NCBI GenBank assembly: GCA_016987375.1
Contig: PJRA01000288.1
Location: forward strand, 200,554-252,247
Origin: Brachionus koreanus
Taxonomy: Eukaryota; Rotifera; Eurotatoria; Ploima; Brachionidae
Direction: 5' to 3'
Length of the DNA stretch: 51,694 bases
Shown here: positions 42,833-51,694 of the stretch, one piece after another
Position numbering within the stretch: the stretch's first letter is position 1
Layout: every line of letters begins with the position of its first letter
Position numbers and translations under genes: made by a program
The notes under the pieces: model-generated
Seen by the model: only the letters and a program-made list of their open reading frames with translations
Told to the model about the DNA's origin: nothing
Database searches by the model: none

Positions 42833-43644
42833 AGTTTTATTTTACCACTATTATTTTACTAACATACAAAATTTGATTTTTTTTCAAGAAAATTCAAGAT
42901 AATTCATTCATAATATATCAGTCCTTATTATCATAGTTTTAAAGGACGCTTTAAAGGAACATTTTTAAATTAAATATGCTTTATTTAAATATAGAAAAGC
43001 TGATTTAATAACTGAAAAAAATGTTCTTTTAATTATTTTCTTAAACCTACTTAGTAAATACTTTCAAGCTCAGAAATTATTTAAAAAAACATAAATTTCT
43101 CAGTATTTTATAATAATAGAGAAAAAGAAAACTAAAGGAGATAGCCAGTTTTAACAGAAAATCGAAAATCGTCAGCATAGCTCCTTATGCTTAGATTTTT
43201 TGAATAAAAAGTAATCAAACACTCTCTGAAAGCTGGTAAAAATATCTAAGCATAAGCAGCTAGGTTTCTTAACAGATCCTATTCATAAATTTTTAATTCT
43301 ATACTAATTCTTAAAACAAAATTTAAATTCAAGTTTTGATGCAAAATTTTTTCAATTTTAATTTTATCATTTTTTTGACTTGTTGGGTATAAGATTTTTG
43401 TTTTCAGACTCGAATGAAAGTGACCATTTAATTGAACGGAATGAATCCTCTAAAAAATCATTAATTCCTCTTTCTCGTTTTCACTCATATTTTTTCAATC
43501 AAATCCTCTTCGTTATCATTGTATTTCAGATTTTCTTCATTTTCTGACTCATCGTCATAATCTTCATTGTTTATGCGATCTAAATCTTATTCCCAGTATT
43601 AGAATTCGGTTTTGTTTGTGACCAGATGCAAAATAATAAATAAG
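42833..43644. other. intergenic, acidic open stretch near 3' end
   Basis: Mostly nothing recognisable. On the minus strand near 43500-43600 one frame reads NEDYDDESENEENLKYNDNE, an acidic stretch that might belong to the ORFs just upstream (43645-44243). Confidence 0.3.
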
Positions 43645-44243
43645 TTATACAACTGAATATTCAATTGATTGATGATTGTTTGAATTCGGTAGATATATTA
43701 CAAAAACTTTATAGTTAACATTGTTTGAATGGTGAGAATGAATTTCTGTGTAAACTTTTGAATTTTGTTCTGATAAAATTTCTTCACATATTTTAAATTT
43801 ATATACTCCATTTATTTTAAAATGCTCTGCTAAATAACCGAAGCATATCTTAAGATGATATGACTTCAAAGTTTGTTCAGTAGTCAGGCAAGGGTGGGTT
43901 CTCTCTCCATATAAGTAATAACAATTGACTTCCCATTGATTTGTTATTCTAATTGGACAAAGATAATCCAAATTGTTTGATTTTTAAATTGTGAAAAAGT
44001 TAAGAAATGGCTCACATTTTTCTTCTCTTTCTCGGTGACAATCCCAATTCTTCTAAAAAATGCTTTGTTTGGAATCCACTTATAAAAATAATTAAAATAT
44101 TCTAGAACAAAACTAAAATGTAAATTCGAATTCCTAAATACTGTCTTATTAGTAAAGAGAACAGAATAAAGACTGTTTTTTTTTCGGTAAAATGGAAAAT
44201 AATATGCTGAGATGGGTAATGATAGGTCCAAATCATGCATAGA
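43645..44243 (-). pseudogene. unrecognised coding remnant, two ORFs out of frame
   Basis: Two overlapping minus-strand frames look protein-like. The first (from MHDLDLSLPISAYY at 44243) continues through FSFVLEYFNYFYKWIPNKAF. The second, ending at 43645, contains NQWEVNCYYLYGERTHPC, SYHLKICFGYLAEHF and VYKFKICEEIL. They could be joined by an intron (donor near 44016 or inside YFYKW, acceptor TTAG near 43955), but the obvious donor gives the wrong phase, so a frameshifted pseudogene is as likely. A family-1 MITE abuts the 5' side at 44267. Family not recognised. Confidence 0.35.
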
Positions 44244-44266
44244 GACTATTATTGATCGATACAATC

Positions 44267-44604
44267 GGCATTGTGAATTTTGAAACAAAAAAAAAATAAA
44301 AATTTTAAATTAAAAAAACTTTTTTTCTTAGGGTCAAAAAATTGTTCTGCAAAATTTTTCAACTTATACAAAGTTTGTGTCACCAAAATTTAGTCTATGC
44401 AAAAACTGTGCATTTGTGCAAAACAGTATATGCATTAGGAAATTATTAAAATTAAATTTCAGAAATTTTACACAAACTAAATTTGGGTGACACAAATCTT
44501 GTATCAGCTGATACATTTTGCACAACGATTTTTGGACCCTTTGAAAAAAAATTTCTTTAATGTAAAGTTTTTGTTTGTGTATTTTGTTCCAGAATTCACC
44601 ATAC
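44267..44604. mobile_element. palindromic MITE, family 1, copy d
   Basis: Left GGCATTGTGAATTTTGAAAC, right TGTTCCAGAATTCACCATACC. The core holds GTTCTGCAAAATTTTTCAAC, two mirrored CACCAAAATTTAGT/ACTAAATTTGGGTG arms and the exact palindrome TGTATCAGCTGATACA (44500-44515). The best-preserved long copy in the window. Confidence 0.7.
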
Positions 44605-44605
44605 C

Positions 44606-45180
44606 ATAAAGTAGTAGTAGTAGTAGTTACTGCGATATAGTGCTTTATACCAGCGTAAATATGCGCTTAGCCATTTAGTCTATTGCAGTCCTTGTGAGTT
44701 ATGCTTGAATATTTATTTACCAATTATTGCCTTGAAAACATTTATTGTTCTTGCTTCTTTTTGTAGCTTATTCCATGATTCAACAACTCTGTTTGTAAAA
44801 AATTGATAACGATAGTGTCCTTTTTTGCAAATCTCTTACAATTTAATAATATTTTCTTTTCTTAGATTAAGGCATAAGCTATTTGCATAATTTATTCCTT
44901 TTTCAAAATTTATCGTTTCAAAACCATTTATTATTTTAAACATCTGAATTAAATCTCCCCTTAATAGTCGTTGTTCTAAGCTCATCAAACCAAGTAGACT
45001 AAATCTCTCTTCATATGATTTGTCACTTATACTATTGATTATCTTCGTTGCTCTATGTTGTACATTTTCGATTAGTTTGATGTCAGATTTTAATGAAGGT
45101 GACCAATTGCAAAATCGTATTCTAAATGAGGTCTTACAAGCGATGTATATAGAGGAATTAAAATCTGTTATCCAGGTAAG
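44606..45180 (-). mobile_element. LINE 3' fragment with trinucleotide tail
   Basis: The minus strand, across frames, encodes the polymerase C-terminus: SFRIRFCNWSPSLKSDIKLI, ENVQHRATKII, RFSLLGLMSLEQRLLRGDLI, QMFKIINGF and YQFFTNRVVESWNKL. The same order as in the element at 4800-6097. It ends in (CTA)n/(TAG)n at 44610-44628, directly against the MITE. Confidence 0.75.
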
Positions 45181-45195
45181 TAAAAGAGCTTTTTA

Positions 45196-45880
45196 TCTGT
45201 CCTAAGATATATAATGAAGCAAATTTATATAACCATCATTCAAGATCTGGAAGACCTACGATCACTATCAAAGATGATCGCCAATTTGTCAGTTTGGTTA
45301 AAAAAAATAGAGCCTGCCATCACATATTTTAGCTCATAATTGGAAACTGTTCAATGGCAGAATAGCATCAGATTCTCTGTTTAGGCAAAGATTATTAGAT
45401 AGAAAGCTCGAATGTTCAATATTCAAAAAAGAAAGAAATTAATTCTTTGAAATATGGTTCTGAATGAGCTACTATTGTCTAGGAATTTTTTCTTTACTTG
45501 ACAGAAGGCTTAATTTTCACAGATATGTTGATACTTTAGGAAATAACTATTTTTTGAGAGAAGAAGAAACCTTCATAATTCAGCATGACAATGCCCCTTG
45601 TAATCGTGCCAAAATAGTGAAGAAATCCAAGAGCTAAATATTAAAGTCCTATCTTGGCCTGCCAACAGTCCTTACCTGAATTGCCTTGAAAATTCATGGA
45701 GCTGAACCGATAAAGAGATTGTAAATCAAGAGCCAAGGTCGTTAGATGAGCTGAAGAAATTCGTCTCAAGTATTCTAAAAATATACCAAAATAAAAAACT
45801 AAGTAGACCAAAAGCCAAAAAGAATTAATGAGTGTTTGAAAAATAATGGCGGTTTAACACTTAATTAGGAGCATTATTCA
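45196..45880 (+). mobile_element. dead Tc1-like DDE transposase
   Basis: The plus strand, with several frameshifts and stops, reads RSGRPTITIKDDRQFVSLVK, then RRLNFHRYVDTLGNNYFLRE, FIIQHDNAPCNRAKIVKK, LNIKVLSWPANSPYLNCLENSW, LDELKKFVSSILKIYQN. HDNAPC..RAK and SWPANSP.LNCLEN are the second and third catalytic-region signatures of Tc1 transposases, the last Asp being changed to Tyr. No clean terminal repeats were found; a 3' GGCGGTTTAACACTTAATTA is typical of such ends. Not functional. Confidence 0.8.
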
Positions 45881-46297
45881 ACTTGTTTCTTAACTTTTTC
45901 ACAATTTAAAAAATCAAGAAAATTGGATTGTCTCTGTCTAATTAGAATAACAAATGAATGGTAAGTCATTTCAGTCAATTTTTTTTTATTTTGATCTAAT
46001 TGAATAAAGAATTAAGTCGACAAAACAAAGTTTCTAGTAGATATTTTTAAGCCCTTTTATAAAAAATAATAACAGCTGTTTTGGGTGTTTTTTATTCATA
46101 AAAAATTTTAAATATGATGATTGTAAAAATTAGTTATAAAAAATTGATTTAGTGATAATAATTTTTGTATTTTACACCCGATGTTGTTTTTTCTCAATGT
46201 GGACCGGTGTAGCTTTAATAGAATACATTTTTTAAAACGTAAATTTATAAATCAATAAAATAAGAGAAAAAATTTAATTTAATTTTAAAATTCTGAT
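45881..46297. other. intergenic, nothing recognised
   Basis: AT-rich sequence between the Tc1 remnant and the TMEM272-like gene. Confidence 0.4.
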
Positions 46298-46962
46298 TTA
46301 TTTTGCAATGCAGCAAGCACATATGCAACAGATGCAACCGCCTAAAATAGAGGCAATGATAGAAACACCAATTAAAATGTAAGAAACAGTAATGGTCCAG
46401 AAAGCAAAAAGATATAGGGTTTTGTCACAGTATAGGTCCGATAATGTATCAATATAATCAACTTGTCCATTCTTTGAGTAAACCCATACATTACCTAATT
46501 ATTCTTTTATATTACTAATAACTAAAACATAATTAAATTTACCTGTGATAAACCAAGCGAATTGAAAAAGTCCTATTATTCCAGTAATCAAGCTAAATAT
46601 TCCAATAACAACTGCATTTGGTCTTTTTGAATAAAAAATTTAAAAATTTACATTTTTTAATTTCCATAGTTACTTAATAAGCTGAAAAATTAATGACATC
46701 ACTATAACAATTGAGAGAAAAAGGGCAACTGAACCAGACACAACAAGCCAGACTGGAATGTAGGGTTCAATAGTACACTTGTCCAAATAACTAGCGCCTA
46801 CCACAATCATTGCAATCGGATAAGCGCAAAAGATAATCATAAAAATGATTATTAAAACACCCGAAACTAAAAAAAAAATTATAAAGCATTTAAATTTTTA
46901 AACAATTTATTACATAAATAAATTTTCGGGTTTGACTCCTTTAAATCTCTTATTTTGTCCAT
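46298..46962 (-). CDS. TMEM272-like four-pass membrane protein
   Basis: Small multi-pass membrane protein resembling the TMEM272 family; function unknown. Exons are 46962-46914, 46866-46674, 46622-46543 and 46494-46298 (introns of 47-51 bp), phases agree, 172 aa. Landmarks: start MDKIRDLKESNPKIYLFSG, TM1 about 17-42 ending VVGASYLDKCTIEPYIPVWL (the family-like Cys/Pro/Tyr block), TM2 about 55-80, TM3 with VVIGIFSLITGIIGLFQFAW then ITGNVWVY, an external loop LSDLYCDKTLYLFAFW, TM4, and a Cys-rich tail GGCICCICACCIAK that could be palmitoylated. Splice sites are clean. Exon 1 is short and the true start could lie in another 5' exon. Family assignment is by remembered pattern. Confidence 0.78.
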
Positions 46963-47453
46963 TTTGTTGATCTGGAATTATTTTTAATTAAACAAAAAAA
47001 AAAGTGGAATAAACAGTAAAAAAATTTCTATTTTACTAGTTATTTTATTTCACAACTAAAATAGTTTAACTAAACTTAAATAAAAATATTTAAAATTGTG
47101 TTATTTTAAGAAAAAAATGAAAATTTTTTTATTTATTTTTTAAACAAATCACGGCTAAACCAAATTTTTTTTTAAATTCAAACACAAGATTACAAGAGTA
47201 AATGAGAGAATCATTATGAAGTTTTATTCATTCTTTCGATTATTTTGATTTATAGTGACGCAAATATTCTAAAAAAGAAACTCTACTAACTTTTTCAATA
47301 TATTTCTAAATTTTTTTAACTGCAAAAAACTCAAAAATTATTCACATTTTTGTTTTGTTATTTTTTAACTTAAGCAAATTTAAATTATCAATTTAAAATG
47401 TTATAATGTTATAATGTAAAAAACATTCGACCTCTCTGGATCAAAAATTTTTG
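46963..47453. other. upstream region, nothing firm
   Basis: AT-rich sequence upstream of the TMEM272-like gene; no promoter element could be assigned. Confidence 0.35.
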
Positions 47454-48165
47454 CTATTCACATTTGCAGATTACAATTTCGACCTCGAAATTGGGATTTT
47501 GATGTCTGCAAATTTGACAATGAAATGCCTAAAATCAGGAACAATAATACTCAAGGTTATAAACTTGCGTCCGAGAATATTCCAAAAGAACAAGTTAAAA
47601 AAAGTTAGACTTAATTTTTTTTGCTAAAAATAAACTTAAAAAAAAAAAAGATGTTTAAGTTAACACTAGAAGCACCAAGCATTTTTTCACATTTTTCTTA
47701 ATTTAATTATTTCATAAAATAATTTATAATAATTTTATAAAGCAATATTATTTTTAAAGAAAATTTTAAAATTTACATATAACAAAAAATGTATTCAAAT
47801 GAAAAATCTATTCAAAAGATACGAGGATTTAAAAATTTTTAAAACGAGTCATTTTGACTCGTTTGGTGCTTCTAGTGTTAAAAAAAGATGCGTTAGGAAA
47901 AGATTTGCTTTTTAAAAACCAAAAATTTATTTTAACATACTCAATTTTTGAATAAAAAAATATATTTGATAAAAATTTCAAATTATAGAGCCTTTTTTGG
48001 CCAATTGTTTGCATTTGCTTTATTTTAGCTGAATTATCTTCTAGCTCTTCATCCAAATCGTTTAATGAATCCTTTGGATCTATTTTATATTTTTGCGTTT
48101 TTGATACGTTCTATTTGTCTTATACACGATACCTTTTTTCTAAGTTCTTTTTTTTCCATTTTAAT
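47454..48165 (-). pseudogene. possible gene remnant: coiled coil and Cys-rich exon
   Basis: The minus strand has ATG near 48162 with MEKKELRKKVSCIRQIERIK, then, after a +1 shift, KIDPKDSLNDLDEELEDNSA and KIKQMQTIGQKRLYNL (an acidic/basic coiled-coil pattern). Further on, 47528-47454, after a TTTTAG acceptor, reads AFHCQICRHQNPNFEVEIVI then CKCE and a stop, with a Cys spacing like a small zinc ribbon. Between them sits the MITE at 47664-47877. The pieces may be exons of one gene or of a pseudogene; the frameshift and lack of a clean middle exon prevent a model. Family not recognised. Confidence 0.3.
47660..47881. mobile_element. piggyBac-like MITE with TTAA flanks
   Basis: A 214-bp element between TTAA sites (47660-47663 and 47878-47881), with 15-bp perfect inverted ends CACTAGAAGCACCAA...TTGGTGCTTCTAGTG. 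Inside the right end an AAACGAGTCA/TGACTCGTTT palindrome repeats the fold-back. TTAA target choice is the hallmark of piggyBac transposition. No ORF, so it would need a transposase from elsewhere. A decayed relative lies at 7288-7512. Confidence 0.8.
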
Positions 48166-48169
48166 TTTT

Positions 48170-49360
48170 ATTTTTAAGTGTGCTTAAAAGATTTTTGTCT
48201 TTTATTAAGGTTTTTTTGTATGTTAAAAATGCAAGTATGTTGTGATGAAAAGTTGTTATACTGTTTTATCTGTATGTTAAATAGTTTTATTATTATTTTT
48301 TAATATTTAATAAATAGTTTACTTGTTTAAATTTAAAAAATGTTAACAATAAAATATCTCAAAGATGCACTAGCTTTGATTGTTTATAAAGCAAACTAAT
48401 CAAGTAATCAATGGTTTCGGGTTAGGGTCTTCGGGTTTAGGATTAAATAATTTTTGGTATAATTTTGTTTTATATTCGGTTTTGGGAATTAAATTGTTAA
48501 ATTTTGAATTAATATGTTTAATTTTAAATCATGGTTGAGTTGAAATAAAAGTTCTAAAACAAAAGTGACCAGATTTAATTTAGCATTTAAAGATAGATAA
48601 AATTTAGCTGAGTTTAAATATGCAATTTGTTTTTAAAAAGAAGTTTTGTGAATTTGAGTAAATGCTGAAAAAAATTAGTTAAAATTTATCTTTTTTATTT
48701 GAAATGTACATTTTTAGACTTGAAATTAACTAATAAATCTAATAGAAAAATTAGATTTTAAAAAAATTATTTATTTAAAATTTTGAAGCTAAATTTTCAT
48801 TTTGTTTCATTCATTCCACAAGTTTATTCATTTGGACATGCGTGCATAAAGTGAAGGCTGTGTGTAGCGTAAGCATACACATCAGATATGCGTGTACCTT
48901 TTTGTGTTATGTTTAAATAGTTTAGTGGCAAAGGTTTTCTGTACGCTGCAATGCACTGTTCGTGTGCGATACAATTTATGTAATCCAAATTTTTTTGTGT
49001 TTATTTTTATTTAACTGTGATCAGAACTAGTATTAAACACCAAATTTAATTTTCTTTTTTTCCTCTTTTAAATAAAATAAAATGTTTATTCAATGTTTTA
49101 ATTTCTTTTTAAATTAATCTAAATTTGTTTAAATAAATTGTTAGGAAGAAATAAATGAAATAAAATTCGATTATTGTAAATATTTTTAGGTTTTAATTAA
49201 AATGTTCTTGAGAGAATAGATTTTTACAATTGATAAAAATCACGACTTAATTGACTAAAATTGTTTGAAAAATCAAAATAAATGACAATTTTTGTTTTAA
49301 TTTAATTAATTTTATATTTGCACTCAATAAAATTTTGAAAAACAATAAAACCAAATTCGA
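48170..49360. other. intergenic upstream of the GPCR
   Basis: AT-rich apart from 48835-48965, which is rich in alternating GTGTG/GCGTG/CATACAC words (GGCTGTGTGTAGCGTAAGCA and neighbours) and stands out in composition. It might be regulatory, but there is no direct evidence. Confidence 0.35.
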
Positions 49361-49361
49361 G

Positions 49362-49369
49362 TATAAAAA
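49362..49369 (+). promoter_or_regulatory. possible TATA box of the GPCR gene
   Basis: TATAAAAA about 50 bp before the start codon of the single-exon GPCR. In such an AT-rich region this could be chance. Confidence 0.35.
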
Positions 49370-49417
49370 CGTCAACTTTGTCTAAATAAAATAGCTAGAT
49401 AATTTTTTTTTTCAAAT

Positions 49418-50440
49418 ATGAATGAACATTCTGTAAGTCAAAAAATATTTTCATATTTTCCTTTAGTAATTATAACTCTTGGTCTATTTGGCAATACATT
49501 ATGTTTTCTGATATTTCGCTTCAGTAGTCAATTTAACACGATTTCATCTATGGTATTTCTTTCTTTTGTTGCCACATTTGACACTATATCTTTATTCGAA
49601 TGGAATCTAAATCATTTTTTGTCACCAAATTTTCAAATTGAGCTAGAAAAATCAAATCTATTTAGCTGCAAAGTAGTCATTTTTATCCAAATATTTTCTT
49701 TGCACACAACAGCCAATTTGTTAAGTGTAATGTGTGTGGACAGATATGTGGCCATAAAATCAATTCCGGGCTCTATATACAGTCGTTTACCCTTTTCAAG
49801 TGTGATATCATCTTATATATGGTGCATATGTATTGCTCTTTTCATGTTTCTATTCAACTCTCATATTTTAATATTCAATGGGAATTATGTAAAAGAATAC
49901 GAAAAAAATGTGACTCAATATGGGTTCGATAATGGATCAATTTTCTCCATTTCAATTTTAATTAAAGAAAAAGAACATTGCTACTGGTATTCGTCTAAAT
50001 TCAAATTATTTCCCATATTGGATAAAATAAACCTAGTCGTTTATAATTTAATACCATTTAGTGTAATGATTGTGTTCAACATTTTATTAATAAAAACAAT
50101 TTTATTTGATAACAAGCCTGCTATTTATTTAAATAATGTAAAATATTTGAAAGCAATGAGAAAAAAAAGAAAATTGACTATTTCGATTATAAGCATTTCA
50201 TTTGCTTTTATTTTTATGACGGCACCTTCATCTATTGTTTTTAGTTTTTTTTTCGATAGAGTAGTTAAGAATAAACATGGACTATTAGTAGTTAGTATTT
50301 TAGATTCAATTGCTTTTTTGTTTCATTCAAGTCTTTTTTTTAATTGTCTTATTACTAACAAAAAATTTAGACAATTTTGTTTCAAATGTTTAAATATGAC
50401 TAGAACAAAAGTGATAGCTTCAACCACCCAAACAATGTAG
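49418..50440 (+). CDS. rhodopsin-class (class A) GPCR, orphan
   Basis: Seven-transmembrane receptor in one exon, 340 aa. TM1 carries GN (25-26), TM2 has VATFD (Asp 55), Cys 84 before TM3 pairs in the family with the loop-2 Cys near 188 (EKEHCYW), TM3 ends CVDRYVAIK (DRY at 108-110), TM4 has IWCICIALF, TM5 NLIPFSVMIVFN, TM6 MTAPSSIVFSFFF after a basic MRKKRKLTISI, and TM7 HSSLFFNCLITNKKFRQF, where the usual NPxxY is degenerate. The pattern (short N-terminus, DRY, P in TM5/TM6, weak TM7 motif) is seen in many lineage-expanded invertebrate peptide-type receptors. The ligand cannot be read. AATAAA follows near 50480. Single-exon structure could reflect retroposition. Confidence 0.88.
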   Translation: MNEHSVSQKIFSYFPLVIITLGLFGNTLCFLIFRFSSQFNTISSMVFLSFVATFDTISLFEWNLNHFLSPNFQIELEKSNLFSCKVVIFIQIFSLHTTANLLSVMCVDRYVAIKSIPGSIYSRLPFSSVISSYIWCICIALFMFLFNSHILIFNGNYVKEYEKNVTQYGFDNGSIFSISILIKEKEHCYWYSSKFKLFPILDKINLVVYNLIPFSVMIVFNILLIKTILFDNKPAIYLNNVKYLKAMRKKRKLTISIISISFAFIFMTAPSSIVFSFFFDRVVKNKHGLLVVSILDSIAFLFHSSLFFNCLITNKKFRQFCFKCLNMTRTKVIASTTQTM

Positions 50441-50605
50441 TTCTATTTTTGTTTTTCCCTTTTTTTCAAAAATTATTTAATAAAATATTTAAATCTAAAA
50501 AAATATTTTAATTTTAAATTTTCTAGGCAATTGTGATAAACAGAGTAAGTAAAAGTGAAAAGATTTATAAGCTTGTTGTATTTATCTCAATAACTAAAAC
50601 ACCGA

Positions 50606-50929
50606 CTCTAGCCAACTTATATGTCTATAGTTTCACATTGAAATACTATGATCTAATGCGTTTAGCAAGTTACTAGTATTTAACACTGTGTAAAATATTA
50701 GACACAAAGTTCTCTTTTTTTTTAATTAGAAAATATTAAGAAGATATAATTTAACACTTATTATTATTTGTTATAATTTTCTTTTTGTTATTTTCTTTAT
50801 TTGTTTAGGCTAGAAGTGGCCACTTATTAATAAAGTTGTTATTTAATTTTTTTCTTTATTATTATTTTGTGTTATAACCGCGAACCACCAGATCCTAACA
50901 GATCCGTAACAGATTTAAGGTTTATAACA
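50606..50929 (+). repeat. dispersed repeat R1, copy 2 (uninterrupted)
   Basis: Reverse complement of 31961-32214 plus 32721-32814. It keeps the pre-insertion sequence AGTATTTAACACTGTG at 50675-50690, where copy 1 carries the LINE. Starts ACCGACTCTAGCCAACTTAT and ends TTAAGGTTTATAACA. No coding potential. Confidence 0.75.
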
Positions 50930-51694
50930 AGCTATGTAAGTAAATAAATGAAAACTTAAAAAATAATGTTTTAGAAAGTCTAATGAATCTAAATCCTTTC
51001 AGACTTTGAACAAACTAAGTCTGACTTGATCTTCTTTCTTTCAACTAATGTATAAGTTCAGTTTTTCAAAACTTTTATGATCCTTTATTTTGATTTTTGT
51101 TCAACTCTTGTGCTATGTATTGACTTGGTGAAAAAAATTGATAAAAAATTATCGATGTTTTTGGTCTAATTGAAGTTTATGATCAAATTAAAAAATAAGT
51201 TTTTGAAACTTTTTTCTTAGTTAAAAAATTAAATGCATAAAAATATTTTAATGTTGAGCATAATATGTTGAATCATAGCCAAGTATTGTGCATTTTTATG
51301 CAGAAAATTTTGCAGAAATTTGCAGACATAAAAAATTTAATTTAAGAAAATTTACTTTGAAAATATGCTAAAGTAAAAAAATTTTTACTTAATTCCAACT
51401 CAATAGATCATAATAAGGGCATAAGCTCTAAATCTTTAAAAATTTTAGTACAGCAAAAAATTTGATACAGTTTCGTCAATATTCTTCCAAATTCGACAAC
51501 ATTGTTCGTTGTCTTTAAGATAGTTGAAATTCATGAATCCTTATTAGCCAAAATAAAGCATTTTTTTTTACTCTTTTCTATCCTAGTGGATAGCGGGTAA
51601 GAGCTCATCTCCTTTTCAAGTACCTTTTTGAGCAACAGCTCCGATCTGACACAGAGGCTACTGCATCGAGTTGATCATCTACACTGAAAATTTT
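50930..51694. other. repeat-containing terminal intergenic region
   Basis: Holds repeat R3 copy 2 (51266-51303) and repeat R2 copy 2 (51577-51662). No gene recognised. Confidence 0.4.
51577..51662 (+). repeat. dispersed repeat R2, copy 2
   Basis: TCTATCCTAGTGGATAGCGG, GAGCTCATCTCCTTTTCAAG, TTTTTGAGCAACAGCTCCGATC and GACACAGAGGCTACT. The first part is found inverted at 23922-23988, the second part at 39424-39475, so the repeat is longer than either partial copy. Confidence 0.6.

Noticed and set aside
1..51694. Bacterial-type features (operons, ribosome binding sites, CRISPR arrays, prophage)
   Set aside because: Genes have spliceosomal introns and metazoan families; no direct-repeat/spacer arrays were seen.

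Overview
This window is AT-rich eukaryotic (animal) nuclear DNA. Genes are split by GT-AG introns of about 35-55 bp, with occasional kilobase introns filled with transposon debris. Gene content is metazoan: fukutin, a GT31 glycosyltransferase, MAP3K4/MEKK4, a SLC24 (NCKX) exchanger, a TMEM272-like protein and a rhodopsin-class GPCR. The AT bias, very short introns and duplicated fukutin-type genes would fit a small invertebrate such as a monogonont rotifer, but that assignment is inference. No operons, CRISPR arrays, rRNA or confident tRNA genes were seen. All exon models were read by eye from splice signals, phase agreement and family resemblance; none is backed by transcript data.

Region 1 (1-18.9 kb) starts with the 3' exons of an unrecognised plus-strand gene (about 383-1054). 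It is followed by a rearranged fukutin/GT31 cluster. An intact fukutin gene (14728-16270, minus) and an intact GT31 beta-1,3-glycosyltransferase (17813-18823, plus) lie head to head over a 1.5 kb shared upstream region. A second, almost identical fukutin lies inverted at 2493-4035. The whole bidirectional upstream region, with the first codons of both genes, is repeated at about 9655-11485. A further fukutin fragment lies at 11906-12450. A diverged paralog at 7527-8882 has lost the DxD motif and the C-terminus. Degraded non-LTR retrotransposons fill 4.45-6.5 kb and 13.2-14.35 kb.

Region 2 (18.9-34.3 kb) is a sparse interval followed by one large gene, a four-exon MAP3K4/MEKK4 kinase (21725-34267, plus, about 1497 aa). 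Its three long introns carry several families of palindromic MITE-like elements. The last intron also holds a 5'-truncated LINE inserted into an older repeat, an LTR-element fragment and another LINE piece.

Region 3 (34.5-41.4 kb) is a ten-exon SLC24-type Na+/Ca2+-K+ exchanger on the minus strand, convergent with MAP3K4. One of its introns contains a Tc1/mariner-type element whose interior is an assembly gap of 774 N.

Region 4 (41.4-51.7 kb) contains unrecognised ORF fragments, a LINE tail, a dead Tc1-like transposase, a four-exon TMEM272-like gene (46298-46962, minus), a piggyBac-like MITE, a single-exon GPCR (49418-50440, plus), and an uninterrupted copy of the repeat that was hit by the LINE in the MAP3K4 intron.

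Functionally, fukutin and GT31 enzymes can act in successive steps of the alpha-dystroglycan core M3 O-mannosyl glycan. The head-to-head pair may therefore be a co-regulated glycosylation module. MAP3K4 (stress MAPK signalling), NCKX (calcium export) and the GPCR look like independent neighbours.
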